The notes: generated by a model not told the origin, from the letters alone. A DNA stretch of 64,000 nt from Alcaligenaceae bacterium (GCA_030538235.1 JAUNUJ010000002.1:186001-250000), one strand, 5' to 3'; numbered from the stretch's first letter, positions 30,637 to 41,105 are shown. Numbers and translations are program-made.

Positions 30637-31830
30637 CTAGCAATACTCCAACAGCGGCTCCAACTGCCCCCAACTCAGCGCTGCATGTAATGACATCCGC
30701 ACCCTAGCCTGACCCTGAGGCACTGTCGGATAGCGTATCGGCAAGGCATAAAAACCAGCTTGCTGCATTGTCGCGGCCTTGTCAATCGCCACCTGATTGG
30801 AACCATACACTATGGGCACAATATGTGATTGACCTGGACAATCCAGACCCCTGTCCAAAACGGCCTGTCGTAGACTCATACTGAGCTGACGAAGATCTGC
30901 GCGCGCCTTTTGCATACTGAGCATTTTCTTGAAAGTGAAAGCTGTCCAAGCGGCATTGATTGGCGGCAAATTGGTGGAAAAGATCAAGGGTCGCATCGTA
31001 TTGACTAAGTACTCACGGATAACCGGCGCACAAATCAAATAACCGCCGACTGATGCGATTGCTTTACCAAAAGCTCCGACTAAGAAGTCGATCTGATCTA
31101 TTATACCTTGATCTTCTGCTACACCTAGGCCGCGCTCACCAAAAACACCAATTCCATGTGCCTCATCAACATAAAGCATCACTTTAGGATAGGTGTTTTT
31201 TAGCTGAACCAATGCCCGCAAATCGGCAATATCACCATCCATGCTGTAGACACTTTCCACCACCACAAAGACTTTATCAATTGTTGAATTATTTTCAGCT
31301 TCTATTAATAGTTGCTCGAGCTGTGCGTAATCCTGATGCGCAAAGCGCTGTCGTTGCGCCTTTGATAAGCGAATACCATCAATCATACTGGCATGAATCA
31401 ATTCATCAGAGACAATTAAGGAGCGCTCATCAGCCAAGGCTGGCAAAATCCCCAAATTCGCATGATAGCCACTGTTAAATACAAGTGCCGCGCGACCAAA
31501 AGACTCGGCCAATAGCTGTTCGAGTTTGGCATGCTCCTCAAAATGACCGGTCAAAAGCCGCGAAGAAGCACTTCCTAAACAGTGCAAAGGCAAGCCATAG
31601 CTATCCCTGAACTCCTCAAGCAAGATACTATCAAAGGATAAACCCAGATAATCGTTAGAGCTCAAATCTAACATCAGCCCCAAGCTCGATGTCGGCTGAG
31701 GTTGCATACTTAGTTTGATATAACCCGTGGGGTCACGGGCAATATCCTTAAAATAACGATAGCTGTTTTGCTCTTTGATCTGAGCCAATTCCTCAGCATA
31801 GGATTGATAAAGCGAATTACTCTGTTCCAC
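30637..31830 (-). CDS. bioF: 8-amino-7-oxononanoate synthase
   Basis: A 397-residue PLP enzyme that joins pimeloyl thioester and L-alanine in biotin synthesis. The PLP lysine is in V-G-A-F-G-K-A-I-A-S-V-G-G-Y, the D-E-A-H-G-I-G-V-F-G motif binds the cofactor nitrogen, and S-N-D-Y-L-G-L appears near the N-terminus. GTG 31830 is chosen: GGGAG lies 10 bases upstream and the bioA stop is two bases before, whereas the longer ATG start would overlap bioA. The frame ends in a TAGAGCCA / TGGCTCTA hairpin that spans its stop codon. Confidence 0.94.
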   Translation of the reverse strand: MEQSNSLYQSYAEELAQIKEQNSYRYFKDIARDPTGYIKLSMQPQPTSSLGLMLDLSSNDYLGLSFDSILLEEFRDSYGLPLHCLGSASSRLLTGHFEEHAKLEQLLAESFGRAALVFNSGYHANLGILPALADERSLIVSDELIHASMIDGIRLSKAQRQRFAHQDYAQLEQLLIEAENNSTIDKVFVVVESVYSMDGDIADLRALVQLKNTYPKVMLYVDEAHGIGVFGERGLGVAEDQGIIDQIDFLVGAFGKAIASVGGYLICAPVIREYLVNTMRPLIFSTNLPPINAAWTAFTFKKMLSMQKARADLRQLSMSLRQAVLDRGLDCPGQSHIVPIVYGSNQVAIDKAATMQQAGFYALPIRYPTVPQGQARVRMSLHAALSWGQLEPLLEYC

Positions 31831-31832
31831 GC

Positions 31833-33116
31833 TTAGTAAACTCCCTCTTCTCGCACAATGGTACAAATACCATCAATTAATGTTTGTAGCTCCTCATCAC
31901 TAATCACATAAGGCGGCATCGTATAAATCAGTTTGCCAAAAGGCCTTAACCAGATCCCCAGCTCCAGACAGCGGGCCTGAATCTCAAGCATGCGTACCGG
32001 TCGCTTCATTTCCACCACGCCGATAGCACCAAGCACACGCACATCAGCCACTTGCGGCAGAGCCTTAAGCCCTTCAAGCCCACTAGCGAGCTGTGACTCA
32101 ATCCGCTCAATATTCTGTTGCCAATCCTGATTAAGCAGCAACTCAATAGACTTGGCAGCGACCGCACAAGCCAAAGGATTTGCCATAAAAGTCGGACCAT
32201 GCATAAAGGCCCCCGGCTCATGTGTACTGATTGTGTCAGCAATCTCTTTAGTTGCAATAGTTGCCGACAATGTCATATAACCCCCGGTCAAGCCCTTGCC
32301 TACGCAAATAATATCCGCCGCCACATCTGCATGCTCATAAGCAAATAGCTTGCCTGTACGGCCAAAGCCGGTAGCAATTTCATCAAGAATCAGCAGTACA
32401 TCAAACTCTTTACAAAGCGCTGCCGCCTCACGCAAGTAACTCGGATGGTACATACGCATACCACCCGCCCCCTGCACAATCGGCTCAATAATCATGGCCG
32501 CCAGCTGTGAATGATGTTGCTCCAAGGCAAGGCGCAAAGGCTCAATATCGCTAGGATCCCATGGCGCACCATAGGGTGTTTTGGGTGCCGGCACAAAGAC
32601 GCGCTGCGGCAAAGCCGAACCAAATAAGCTATGCATGCCGGTGGTCGGATCGCAAACCGACATCGCATTCCAGGTATCACCGTGATAGCCGGAACGAGTT
32701 GTAATGATATTTTGTTTGTCACCACGACCCTGTGCAGCCCAATATTGCACCGCCATTTTCAAAGCCACTTCAACAGCCACCGAACCGGAGTCAGCGTAGA
32801 AAATCTTTTCTAAGTGTGGCGCTAAGCTATTCAGCAAGGCACGGCCCAGATCAATGGCCGGTTGATGGGTTAAGCCACCAAACATCACATGCGACATTTG
32901 ATTAATTTGCTCAATTGCCGCCTGATTCAGGGCCGGATGATTGTAGCCATGAATCATGCACCACCAAGATGACATGCCATCGATCAAGCGCGTCCCGTCA
33001 ACCATCTGCAGATAAACCCCCTCGGCCGAGGCTACTTTAAAGGCAGGCAAAGGCTCCGTCATGGACGCATAGGGATGCCAAAGATGTTGGCGGTCGAAGT
33101 CATCAGTTAAAGGCAT
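31833..33116 (-). CDS. bioA: Adenosylmethionine-8-amino-7-oxononanoate aminotransferase
   Basis: A 427-residue class III aminotransferase that makes 7,8-diaminopelargonate using S-adenosylmethionine as amino donor. Marks are H-L-W-H-P-Y-A-S-M near the start, [16 protein letters not shown], the [11 protein letters not shown] segment and the PLP lysine in [10 protein letters not shown]. Two GTG codons at 33131 and 33128 extend the frame, but ATG 33116 gives the family start and is preferred; none has a strong ribosome site. It is coupled to bioF. bioB and bioC are not in the window. Confidence 0.94.
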   Translation of the reverse strand: MPLTDDFDRQHLWHPYASMTEPLPAFKVASAEGVYLQMVDGTRLIDGMSSWWCMIHGYNHPALNQAAIEQINQMSHVMFGGLTHQPAIDLGRALLNSLAPHLEKIFYADSGSVAVEVALKMAVQYWAAQGRGDKQNIITTRSGYHGDTWNAMSVCDPTTGMHSLFGSALPQRVFVPAPKTPYGAPWDPSDIEPLRLALEQHHSQLAAMIIEPIVQGAGGMRMYHPSYLREAAALCKEFDVLLILDEIATGFGRTGKLFAYEHADVAADIICVGKGLTGGYMTLSATIATKEIADTISTHEPGAFMHGPTFMANPLACAVAAKSIELLLNQDWQQNIERIESQLASGLEGLKALPQVADVRVLGAIGVVEMKRPVRMLEIQARCLELGIWLRPFGKLIYTMPPYVISDEELQTLIDGICTIVREEGVY

Positions 33117-33270
33117 AGCTTGTAACACCACGAAGGTTCAAATCAAACTAAGCTACCATTTACAAAATAGGAGCACAAGATAAATCACTGATGAATTAAA
33201 AGAAATTAGATGGATTTAGGCAGTTTTGAGTGATTTTAGTATTGCTTGCTGAGAAATTAAGCTCAAACAC

Positions 33271-33849
33271 TTAATTCGAAACCGCTTCACATGCCCACAT
33301 TAAAGTGACCCCACCATCACTTGGAAGTATATCTGCCAGCGAACGACAGCCCTGCTGGTCACACCATTCATAATCGGCTACAAACTCAGAACGGGTTAAA
33401 CGAATTTCTCGATGCTCGCCGATTAGCGGCGTGTAGTGATACCAACCATCCTTGAAAACCGCCCCTTCCGGCGGCTCCATACCGGCTGCAGAACCTCTGA
33501 TACGTGCGGCAGTTGCCAGCAATACCGGCTGTTCGCTGCGCTTATGTTCGATTGAGTCCACGAACTCGGCAATCCCGATAGGCTCGTTGGTCTCAACCAC
33601 CATAGACCCTGAGACTCCTGCGTCGACAGCACCACCAAAATCCGCCTTTAGGCCATCGTTCGATTGTTGGCTCAGGATCACGTGATAATCCTCTTCCCAA
33701 CGAACCTTTTCGATACTGTGAACCCAGGCCAAAGTAAATTCCTGCACCGGCACAAAAACAGGCATAGAAGAGGGAGCGGTTTCAGCGGTTGAAGCCAACT
33801 GTAAACACACTCCCAAAAATAAATTAGTAGCAACCGCCGAGATGGACAT
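33271..33849 (-). CDS. DUF1850 domain-containing protein
   Basis: A 192-residue protein with an N-terminal hydrophobic segment (about 1-22) that may be a signal peptide. The W-V-H-S-I-E-K-V-R-W-E-E-D-Y segment (about 43-56) and a second half ending with an L-T-R-S-E-F motif match the DUF1850 family, which is commonly found beside fused TAXI-TRAP permeases. Its function is unknown; a periplasmic accessory to the transporter is an inference from the recurring gene neighbourhood. It starts 8 bases after the permease stop and closes this operon. Confidence 0.8.
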   Translation of the reverse strand: MSISAVATNLFLGVCLQLASTAETAPSSMPVFVPVQEFTLAWVHSIEKVRWEEDYHVILSQQSNDGLKADFGGAVDAGVSGSMVVETNEPIGIAEFVDSIEHKRSEQPVLLATAARIRGSAAGMEPPEGAVFKDGWYHYTPLIGEHREIRLTRSEFVADYEWCDQQGCRSLADILPSDGGVTLMWACEAVSN

Positions 33850-33857
33850 ACCGTCGC

Positions 33858-35969
33858 TTAGTTATCAGCCTTTAAGCCACTAGCGACAGGCGTTGCCTCA
33901 GGTGTAGTCTCAGCATCCCTTAAGACAACCGGTTTAATCTCAAGCAAACCGGCCGCCTTATCGCGTCTGTACTTAATCAAGTGCCAAACCAAGAACAAGG
34001 CAGCCAAAGCAAAACCAATCATATCGGAATAAGGATTAGCCCAAACCAATAAGGCAGCAGTAACAATCACAAAGATGCGCTCAACGGTATTGAGCCGTGT
34101 TAATAAGAAACCCGTCGCCCCTGAAGCCCAGAAAATAATTGCTATCGCTGCTTTAAAGACTACGATCACTACTTCATAGAAATGCGTATATTCCTGCAAC
34201 ATCAAGGCCGGGGTATACACTGCCATATAAGGCACCACAAAACCCGCAACAGCTACACGCACCGCCTGCAAACTAATCGTAAAGCCCGATGTCCTAGCAA
34301 TAGGCGCCGCAGCAAAACACGCGAGCGCTACCGGCGGTGTCAAGTCAGCCATAATTCCGAAATAGAACACGAACATATGCGAGACGATTAAAGGCACGCC
34401 CAACTCTAATAAAATCGGCGCTGCTAAGGAGCTAGTAATAATATAGTTAGGAATGGTCGGAATACCCATACCCAACACCAGACAAGTAATCATGGTCAGC
34501 AACAAGGCTAGGAATAAATTATCACGACCAATAGCAATTACCTGACCACCGAACTCAGCAGCCACACCAGTCAAATTGATAATACCGATAATAATACCGA
34601 CCAGCGCACAAGCGACGGCTACCGGCAGCGCATGACGCGCACCCTCAGCCATAGACTCCAACGCCTCACCAATCACGCTACTGCTACCATCACGCTTGAG
34701 CTTTAAGACCACCAACAAAAAAGCAATAATCGCAAAGAAAGCGGACACACCGAACTCTTTGAAACCCAAACAAGCAATACCTAATAAAATCCAGAAGATA
34801 TATCTGAGTGCCGTACTAGACACACCTTGAATCGCTGCCGCACCGAAGATCAGGATAGCGGTTAAACCTAAACCAACGGTACCAGAGAACAATGGCGTAT
34901 AACCGGAGAATAATAAATACACTAAACCCAATAGTGGAATTAATAAATACCACTTGGTTGCTAAAGCCGCCCATGGATTAGGACATTCGTCTTTTGGTAA
35001 ACCGTGTAAGCCCTTGCGTCCTGCTTCAAAATGCACCGACATAAAGACGGTAAAGAAGTACAAAATAGCCGGAATAATCGCTGCCTTGACGATTTCCACA
35101 TAGGGCACGTTAATCGTCTCAGCCATAATAAAGGCAACCGCCCCCATCACCGGCGGCATAATCTGACCACCCATACTGGAGGTAGCCTCTACCCCGCCCG
35201 CAAACGGCGCTGAATAGCCAAAGCGCTTCATCAAAGGAATTGTAAATTGACCTGTTGTCACGACGTTCGCCACACCGGAGCCGTTAATCGTGCCCATTAG
35301 GCCGGAGCTCACCACCGATACTTTAGCCGGACCGCCACGATGATGACCAACTGTTCCCATCGCAAAATCGCTAAAGAGATCAATCATACCGGCACGCTCT
35401 AAAAAGGAGCCGAATAAAATAAACAGGAAGATATAAGTTGATGACACATAGGTCGGGGTGCCGTAAATCCCCTCAGTACCAAAGGACAACGTACCAACAA
35501 TCTGATCAAAACCATAACCGCGATGCATCAACGGGCCCGGCAAATACTCACCGAACAAACCATACAGCAGAAACATACCGCAGATAATCGGTAAAGCCCA
35601 ACCCATCATGCGACGAGTCACATCAAAGACCAAGATAATCGTAATAATACCGACGACCATGTCTAAATTAGTCATTTCACCGGCTCTGGCAGTCAAATCA
35701 GATTCAAAAATCCAATGATAAAAGCTCAATCCGAAACCGAGTAAACCGAGAGCCCAACCCAAAATCGGCACTCTCTGATTAAAGAATCGCGGCGCGATGG
35801 CATAGACCATCAAAATAACAAAGCCCACGTGAATCGCGCGAGTCACCTGACTGGAAATGGGGCTAAATGCCGCCGTATAAATTTGGAAACTGGAAAAAAG
35901 TACTGCTACCCAGAAAATCGCCCGACCAAACTGCACTATGGGTTTGCTTTCGGTTTCGCTTAAACTCAT
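33858..35969 (-). CDS. TRAP transporter fused 4TM/12TM permease (TAXI-associated)
   Basis: A 703-residue membrane protein in which the DctQ-like four-span part and the DctM-like twelve-span part are joined, the standard form for TAXI-type TRAP systems. The small-permease part covers about residues 1-130; the DctM part shows N-G-S-G-V-A-N-V-V-T-T-G-Q-F-T-I-P, G-G-Q-I-M-P-P-V-M-G-A-V-A and A-D-L-T-P-P-V-A-L-A. It lies 123 bases after the binding-protein gene, with a terminator-like hairpin between. Substrates of TAXI systems are mostly uncharacterised, glutamate being one known example. Confidence 0.94.
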   Translation of the reverse strand: MSLSETESKPIVQFGRAIFWVAVLFSSFQIYTAAFSPISSQVTRAIHVGFVILMVYAIAPRFFNQRVPILGWALGLLGFGLSFYHWIFESDLTARAGEMTNLDMVVGIITIILVFDVTRRMMGWALPIICGMFLLYGLFGEYLPGPLMHRGYGFDQIVGTLSFGTEGIYGTPTYVSSTYIFLFILFGSFLERAGMIDLFSDFAMGTVGHHRGGPAKVSVVSSGLMGTINGSGVANVVTTGQFTIPLMKRFGYSAPFAGGVEATSSMGGQIMPPVMGAVAFIMAETINVPYVEIVKAAIIPAILYFFTVFMSVHFEAGRKGLHGLPKDECPNPWAALATKWYLLIPLLGLVYLLFSGYTPLFSGTVGLGLTAILIFGAAAIQGVSSTALRYIFWILLGIACLGFKEFGVSAFFAIIAFLLVVLKLKRDGSSSVIGEALESMAEGARHALPVAVACALVGIIIGIINLTGVAAEFGGQVIAIGRDNLFLALLLTMITCLVLGMGIPTIPNYIITSSLAAPILLELGVPLIVSHMFVFYFGIMADLTPPVALACFAAAPIARTSGFTISLQAVRVAVAGFVVPYMAVYTPALMLQEYTHFYEVVIVVFKAAIAIIFWASGATGFLLTRLNTVERIFVIVTAALLVWANPYSDMIGFALAALFLVWHLIKYRRDKAAGLLEIKPVVLRDAETTPEATPVASGLKADN

Positions 35970-36030
35970 GATATCTTCCGATTATGCTGCAATGTTAATA
36001 AACAGAAACAGACTTGGATTGAAATACATT

Positions 36031-36073
36031 AAAAATTACCCCACAACACGGGAGTTACCATGCAGTGGGGTAA
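36031..36073 (-). terminator. Terminator-like hairpin between TAXI binding protein and permease
   Basis: TTACCCCAC (36036-36044) and GTGGGGTAA (36065-36073) form a perfect 9-bp stem with a 20-base loop; read leftward it is followed by TTTTT. It lies inside the operon, so it probably limits readthrough and keeps the binding protein in excess of the permease. Confidence 0.7.
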
Positions 36074-36092
36074 AAAATCATAACAATAAATA

Positions 36093-37052
36093 TTATTCGA
36101 TAATACCTTGCTCTTTATAGTATCTCTCGGCGCCGGGGTGAACCGGAACCGGCATACCAGAAATCGCATTTTTAATATCCATGGCATTCATGGCATTGTG
36201 AGCATTCTTAAGATTATCTAATTTCTCATAAGCCACTCGGGTCATTTCATAGGCGATATCGTCTGACACACCGGAGTGAGAAATCAAGTAGTTAGGAATT
36301 GCTGCTGTGGGTACGTCCTCAGTCTGACCGTCGTAGGTATTGGCCGGGATCACATCAACCACATAAGCCTCAGACTCAACCTTGTCGACGATTTCTTTAG
36401 GAATCGCAATCACGTTAATCTTAATCGCACTAGCTAAGTCACGAATAGACGCAACGCCTAAACCTGATGACTGTAACGTTGCATCAATCTGACGATTTTT
36501 CATCAACTCAACAGACTCACCGAAGGATAAATACTCAACTTTAGAGAAATCGCTGTAATCTAAACCGGCCGCCTTAAAGATGGCACGTGCATTTAATTCA
36601 GTGCCTGAACGTGCAGCACCCACTGAAATGCGCTTACCCTTAAGATCTTCAATAGAGTTAATGCCACTCTCAGGGTTGGCAATAATATGTACGTAGTTGT
36701 TATATAGACGAGTGATACCGCGTAGCTTATCTAATTTAGCGTTAAAGCCCGCTTCCTCGCGACCATTCCAAGCGTCTTCTACCGTATCAGCGAGTGAGAA
36801 GGCAATCTCACCACGACCCGCTTGTAATAAGTTCATGTTTTCGGCGGAAGCCTTAGTTACTTGGGCGGTTGCGCGAACATTGTCGATACTTTCAGCATAA
36901 TGCTGAGCTAAAGCCACACCAACCGGGTAGTAAACACCGCTCTGGCCGCCGGTTAACACGGTGACGAATTGCGCTCTCTGAGCAACGGCAGCACCTGAGG
37001 TAACGAGCATTGCAGTAGTCGCAGCGCCAATGATCCATTTTTTTAATGACAT
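36093..37052 (-). CDS. TAXI-family TRAP transporter solute-binding protein
   Basis: A 319-residue periplasmic protein with a signal peptide ending near residue 25 (A-A-V-A-Q). The TAXI pattern T-G-G-Q-S-G-V-Y-Y-P-V-G (about 34-45) is clear, with L-Q-A-G-R-G-E-I-A-F-S-L-A-D-T and G-K-R-I-S-V-G-A-A-R-S-G-T-E following. It is the first gene of the binding protein, permease, DUF1850 operon, with a good GGAG-type site just before its ATG. The 221 bases upstream are shared with a divergent aldehyde dehydrogenase gene, suggesting joint regulation. Confidence 0.93.
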   Translation of the reverse strand: MSLKKWIIGAATTAMLVTSGAAVAQRAQFVTVLTGGQSGVYYPVGVALAQHYAESIDNVRATAQVTKASAENMNLLQAGRGEIAFSLADTVEDAWNGREEAGFNAKLDKLRGITRLYNNYVHIIANPESGINSIEDLKGKRISVGAARSGTELNARAIFKAAGLDYSDFSKVEYLSFGESVELMKNRQIDATLQSSGLGVASIRDLASAIKINVIAIPKEIVDKVESEAYVVDVIPANTYDGQTEDVPTAAIPNYLISHSGVSDDIAYEMTRVAYEKLDNLKNAHNAMNAMDIKNAISGMPVPVHPGAERYYKEQGIIE

Positions 37053-37273
37053 GTTTAGTCTCCGAAGTTTGATGGATAAAGTCTATGAATTTTAAAGCCT
37101 TTTTGAATACACAAAAATGAGGATTTCCCTAAGAGCCTCCTTTTAATTTGCAGGTGTAAATAATGTACTAATAATTTACTGCCATAGCGCACAAAAGGCC
37201 TTCACCTTGAATCAAAACCATATCAAGGGTTAATATTTCATTGTTATAGCTAAAAATTTACTTAAGGACTGTC

Positions 37274-38710
37274 ATGAGCAAGACATACCCGGCATTGGGT
37301 CTTTATATTAATGGCGAATTTATTGGTGTCGGGAATCGCAAGACGCTAGATGTTATCAACCCGGCCACAGAAGAGGTGCTGGGGCAGTTACCTTGCGCAA
37401 GCCAAGAGGATCTGGATTATGCCCTAGCCTCAGCAGCTGAGGCCTTTAAAAGTTGGAAACACAGCTCACCCATGGAGCGCTCGGCGGTCTTACGTAAAGC
37501 AGCCGAGTTAGCTCGCGAGCGCGCCCCACAGATTGGGCGCAACCTAACACGTGATCAGGGCAAACCACTCGCTCAAGCCATTGGTGAAATCATTAGTTGT
37601 GCCGACCACTGCGATTGGCACGCCGAAGAATGTCGCCGTATTTATGGTCGTATCATCCCCTCGCGGCGAGAAAACTTTCGTCAATATGTGGTTCGTGAGC
37701 CGATTGGCGTGTGCGCCGCCTTTACCCCGTGGAATTTCCCATTTAACCAAGCGATTCGCAAGATTAGCGCGGCCATTGGCGCAGGCTGTACGATTATTCT
37801 AAAGGGCCCCGAAGACTCCCCGAGCTCAATTATGGCGATTGCCCAAATGTTTGAGGACGCCGGTTTACCCAAGGGGGTATTAAACATTGTCTGGGGTGAT
37901 CCACCATTTATCTCCGACTATTTGATTCGTTCGCCTATCGTCCGTAAAATTTCCTTTACCGGGTCTGTACCCGTCGGCAAGCAGTTGGCCGCTCTGGCAG
38001 GCGCTCAAATGAAGCCCGTCAGTATGGAGCTGGGCGGTCACTCACCGGTGATTATTCTCGATGATGCCAATATTGTTAAAGTGGCTCATTCGCTGGCCAG
38101 AAGCAAGATCCGCAATGCCGGTCAAACCTGTGTCTCACCGACTCGCATCTATGTGCATGAAAAAGCGTACGATCAATTTTTAAGCGAATTCGTCGCTAAA
38201 CTTTCTGATATAAAAATCGGTAGCGGCTTGGACGAAACCGTCGATATGGGCCCACTTGCTCATGAGCGTCGCTTGCAGACCATGGCGGATTTTGTCGAAG
38301 ACGCTCGTCGCCATGGCGCCACTATCGAGATCGGTGGCGAACGCCTTGACCAAGAGGGTTTCTTTTATCTCCCGACGGTACTAAGCAATGTAAATTACGA
38401 TTGCAAAATCATGAACGAGGAACCCTTTGGCCCGGTGGCGCCGGTCAATCGTTTCAGTGACCTAGACGAAGTCATTGCCGAAGCCAATCGCTTACCCTAT
38501 GGTTTAGCCGCCTATGCTTTTACCAATAACCTACAAGCCTCCGTCAAATTATCCAATAGTATAGAGGCCGGGATGGTGCATATTAACCATCTGGGCTCAG
38601 CGATGCCTGAAGCTCCCTTTGGCGGGGTCAAGGATAGCGGCATCGGCAGCGAGGGCGGTCAGGAAACCTTCGATGGCTATTTAGTCACCAAACTAATTAC
38701 CCAGACTTAA
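37274..38710 (+). CDS. NAD(P)-dependent aldehyde dehydrogenase (succinate-semialdehyde dehydrogenase-like)
   Basis: A 478-residue member of the ALDH superfamily that oxidises an aldehyde to the acid. The general-base glutamate is in M-E-L-G-G-H-S-P (about 254-261) and the catalytic cysteine in A-G-Q-T-C-V-S-P (about 286-293), with the cofactor motif F-T-G-S-V-P-V-G-K. Overall length and N-P-A-T-E-E-V-L-G near the start suit the GabD-like group, but this superfamily is broad and the substrate is not assured. It is divergent from the TAXI operon and upstream of tctB/tctA, so an organic-acid role is plausible. Confidence 0.87.
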   Translation: MSKTYPALGLYINGEFIGVGNRKTLDVINPATEEVLGQLPCASQEDLDYALASAAEAFKSWKHSSPMERSAVLRKAAELARERAPQIGRNLTRDQGKPLAQAIGEIISCADHCDWHAEECRRIYGRIIPSRRENFRQYVVREPIGVCAAFTPWNFPFNQAIRKISAAIGAGCTIILKGPEDSPSSIMAIAQMFEDAGLPKGVLNIVWGDPPFISDYLIRSPIVRKISFTGSVPVGKQLAALAGAQMKPVSMELGGHSPVIILDDANIVKVAHSLARSKIRNAGQTCVSPTRIYVHEKAYDQFLSEFVAKLSDIKIGSGLDETVDMGPLAHERRLQTMADFVEDARRHGATIEIGGERLDQEGFFYLPTVLSNVNYDCKIMNEEPFGPVAPVNRFSDLDEVIAEANRLPYGLAAYAFTNNLQASVKLSNSIEAGMVHINHLGSAMPEAPFGGVKDSGIGSEGGQETFDGYLVTKLITQT

Positions 38711-38896
38711 TCACTATGTTGGGCATTGCGGAGGGAGACATGGCTTCATTCCGCAATTCTTAATGGGCCAAGGACTCAAAGCACTGTTATCGCTTAAAAT
38801 ACCCCCTTCCATAGTTTTCATGCTTATTATATAAAGCGATTCAAAACAAACTCTGTTAAGAAGTTTGAACTTCAAGTATCAAAGGACTCTCTTATC

Positions 38897-39589
38897 ATGA
38901 TTAAAAATCAGCAAGATTTTTGGTCCGGCATCATGTTTATCGCGATCGGGGCACTCTTTGCCTACATTGCATCCAGCTCTTATTCTATGGGCACCACCGC
39001 ACGAATGGGGCCGGCCTATCTGCCTTATTATCTGGGGATTATCCTGTTGATCTTAGGAGCCATTCTCAGCATCACTGCGCTACGCGGCAAAATACAGGAA
39101 GAACACAAGGTAGGGCGCTTTGACTGGGATATTCTGGTGATGATTATCGGCTCTCTGGTGGGTTTCGGGATTATGCTGGAGCCGTTGGGGTTTTATTTGT
39201 CGATATTTATTTTGATCATTTTTAGCAGCATGGCCAGCCATGAGTTCAGCTTAAGAGTCGCTGTGGCTAACGCACTTTTCCTGATCTTATTTTCTTATCT
39301 GGCCTTTATTCGTGGCTTAAAACTGGCTCTACCACTTGCCCCGCAACCCTTTGCAGAATGGCAAAGCTACCAACAAGTACTGATCCCTATCTTATTAATC
39401 GTCGCTATTACTGCTTGTTACTTTAAGATTAAACAAACAAAATTGAAACTGGCGATGATTAACAAATTAGCTCAAGATCTCGACGACAAAGACCATGTGA
39501 CGACGGTGATCAGCGCTAAATCCATAAACGCCCTGACTAAAGCAGAGCAGATCAAGCAAAGCACCGATAGTAATCAGACCCAGAACTAG
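38897..39589 (+). CDS. tctB: Tripartite tricarboxylate transporter small subunit TctB
   Basis: A 230-residue membrane protein with four main hydrophobic segments (about 10-30, 42-62, 80-125 as two, and 152-172), fitting TctB. The N-terminal F-W-S-G-I-M-F-I-A-I-G and M-G-P-A-Y-L-P-Y-Y-L-G motifs are typical. A hydrophilic tail of about 50 residues extends past the last span, which is longer than usual. GGACTC and ATG 38897 give the start. It lies 9 bases before tctA. Confidence 0.86.
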   Translation: MIKNQQDFWSGIMFIAIGALFAYIASSSYSMGTTARMGPAYLPYYLGIILLILGAILSITALRGKIQEEHKVGRFDWDILVMIIGSLVGFGIMLEPLGFYLSIFILIIFSSMASHEFSLRVAVANALFLILFSYLAFIRGLKLALPLAPQPFAEWQSYQQVLIPILLIVAITACYFKIKQTKLKLAMINKLAQDLDDKDHVTTVISAKSINALTKAEQIKQSTDSNQTQN

Positions 39590-39598
39590 ATAAGCACG

Positions 39599-41104
39599 AT
39601 GGAATTAATTGATAATTTATGGATAGGCATTCAAGTTGCCTTCACGGTTGAAAATTTAGCTTATGCTTTTTTTGGCTGTTTACTAGGCACCCTGATTGGC
39701 GTGTTACCGGGCATTGGACCGGTTCCGACCATTGCCATGCTGCTGCCACTGACCTATGTGTTGCCACCGGCTGCCGGTCTGATTATGCTGGCGGGAATTT
39801 ATTATGGGGCCCAGTATGGCGGTTCAACCACTGCCATTTTAGTGGCCTTACCCGGAGAAACCTCGGCCGTCGTGACCATCTTGGATGGCCATCAAATGGC
39901 CAAGCGCGGCAGGGCCGGATCCGCCCTAGCCATTGCTGCTTTAGGCTCATTTTTTGCGGGCTGCGTGGGCACCCTGTTAATTGCTACTTTTGCCCCGCCA
40001 TTAGCCGAAGTCGCCTTCAAATTCGGCCCCGCCGAATACTTCTCGCTGATGATATTGGGACTAATTAGTGCGGTGGTACTGGCTTCCGGCTCTCTGATCA
40101 AAGCCATTGCCATGATTATTCTGGGTCTGTTATTGGGCATGGTCGGCACCGATGTCAACTCCGGGGTACCGCGTTTTGATTTTAACTACCCTGAACTACA
40201 AGACGGCATCGACTTTGCCATTGTGGCCATGGGAGTCTTCGGAATTGCTGAAATTATGTCTAACCTAGCACAACGCGAGAATCGTGTGGAAATTACCGAC
40301 AAAATCGGCAGTCTCTATCCCAACCAAAAAGAAGTCAGAGAATCCGCTCCGGCCGTGGTTCGTGGCACCTTATTAGGTTCGGCTCTAGGCATCTTGCCCG
40401 GTGGTGGTGCTGTGCTCTCATCCTTTGCCTCTTATACCTTAGAGAAAAAAATCTCCCGAGAACCCGAACGCTTCGGTCACGGTCACCCGGCCGGATTGGC
40501 TGGTCCGGAATCAGCCAATAATGCAGCGGCCCAAACCTCTTTTATTCCACTGTTGACTTTAGGGATTCCCGGCAACGCCGTGATGGCCTTGATGGTGGGG
40601 GCAATGACCATTCACAGCATTCAGCCCGGCCCACAAGTGATGAGCAGTCACCCCGATTTATTCTGGGGTTTGATTGTCTCCATGTGGGTTGGCAATCTGA
40701 TGCTGGTTATTTTGAATCTGCCGCTTATCGGCATCTGGGTAAAGCTGTTAAAAGTACCTTATCGTCTTCTATTTCCGGCGATCGTGCTATTTTGCACCAT
40801 TGGCATTTACTCCCTAAATTACAACACCTTTGATATTTTCCTCTTTGCCCTATTCGGGGTGATTGGTTATCTCTGGTTTAAACTACGTTGTGAGGGAGCA
40901 CCCTTATTGTTAGGCTTGGTACTGGGCCCCTTGATGGAAGAAAATCTGCGCCGTGCCTTGTTACTATCGCGTGGCGATTTTATGTATTTTATTGAACGTC
41001 CTTTATCACTCACTCTGTTAATCCTAGCGGCGGCGTTGCTCTTTGTTGTTGCCTTTCCCGCTATTCGCAAAAAACGTGAAGAAACCTTTGTAGAAGAAGA
41101 CTAA
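39599..41104 (+). CDS. tctA: Tripartite tricarboxylate transporter large permease TctA
   Basis: A 501-residue polytopic permease of about 12 spans that imports tricarboxylates or other organic acids by an ion gradient, with TctB and a periplasmic TctC. It has the conserved [25 protein letters not shown] and the later [14 protein letters not shown]. Length is normal. No tctC is next to it, so the binding protein must be encoded elsewhere. A DedA-family gene begins one base after its stop. Confidence 0.94.
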   Translation: MELIDNLWIGIQVAFTVENLAYAFFGCLLGTLIGVLPGIGPVPTIAMLLPLTYVLPPAAGLIMLAGIYYGAQYGGSTTAILVALPGETSAVVTILDGHQMAKRGRAGSALAIAALGSFFAGCVGTLLIATFAPPLAEVAFKFGPAEYFSLMILGLISAVVLASGSLIKAIAMIILGLLLGMVGTDVNSGVPRFDFNYPELQDGIDFAIVAMGVFGIAEIMSNLAQRENRVEITDKIGSLYPNQKEVRESAPAVVRGTLLGSALGILPGGGAVLSSFASYTLEKKISREPERFGHGHPAGLAGPESANNAAAQTSFIPLLTLGIPGNAVMALMVGAMTIHSIQPGPQVMSSHPDLFWGLIVSMWVGNLMLVILNLPLIGIWVKLLKVPYRLLFPAIVLFCTIGIYSLNYNTFDIFLFALFGVIGYLWFKLRCEGAPLLLGLVLGPLMEENLRRALLLSRGDFMYFIERPLSLTLLILAAALLFVVAFPAIRKKREETFVEED

Positions 41105-41105
41105 T

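Noticed and set aside
30609..30639. TAGAGCCA / TGGCTCTA hairpin spanning the bioF stop codon
   Set aside because: No T-run on the minus strand and it overlaps coding sequence; mentioned under bioF but not called as a terminator.
33117..33270. Possible biotin repressor (BirA) operator upstream of bioA
   Set aside because: One half-site like TTGTAAA is present on the minus strand, but no matching inverted half lies at the right spacing.
37551..37802. Plus-strand 83-residue frame inside the aldehyde dehydrogenase gene
   Set aside because: Wholly contained in a strongly supported gene in another frame, with no ribosome site.
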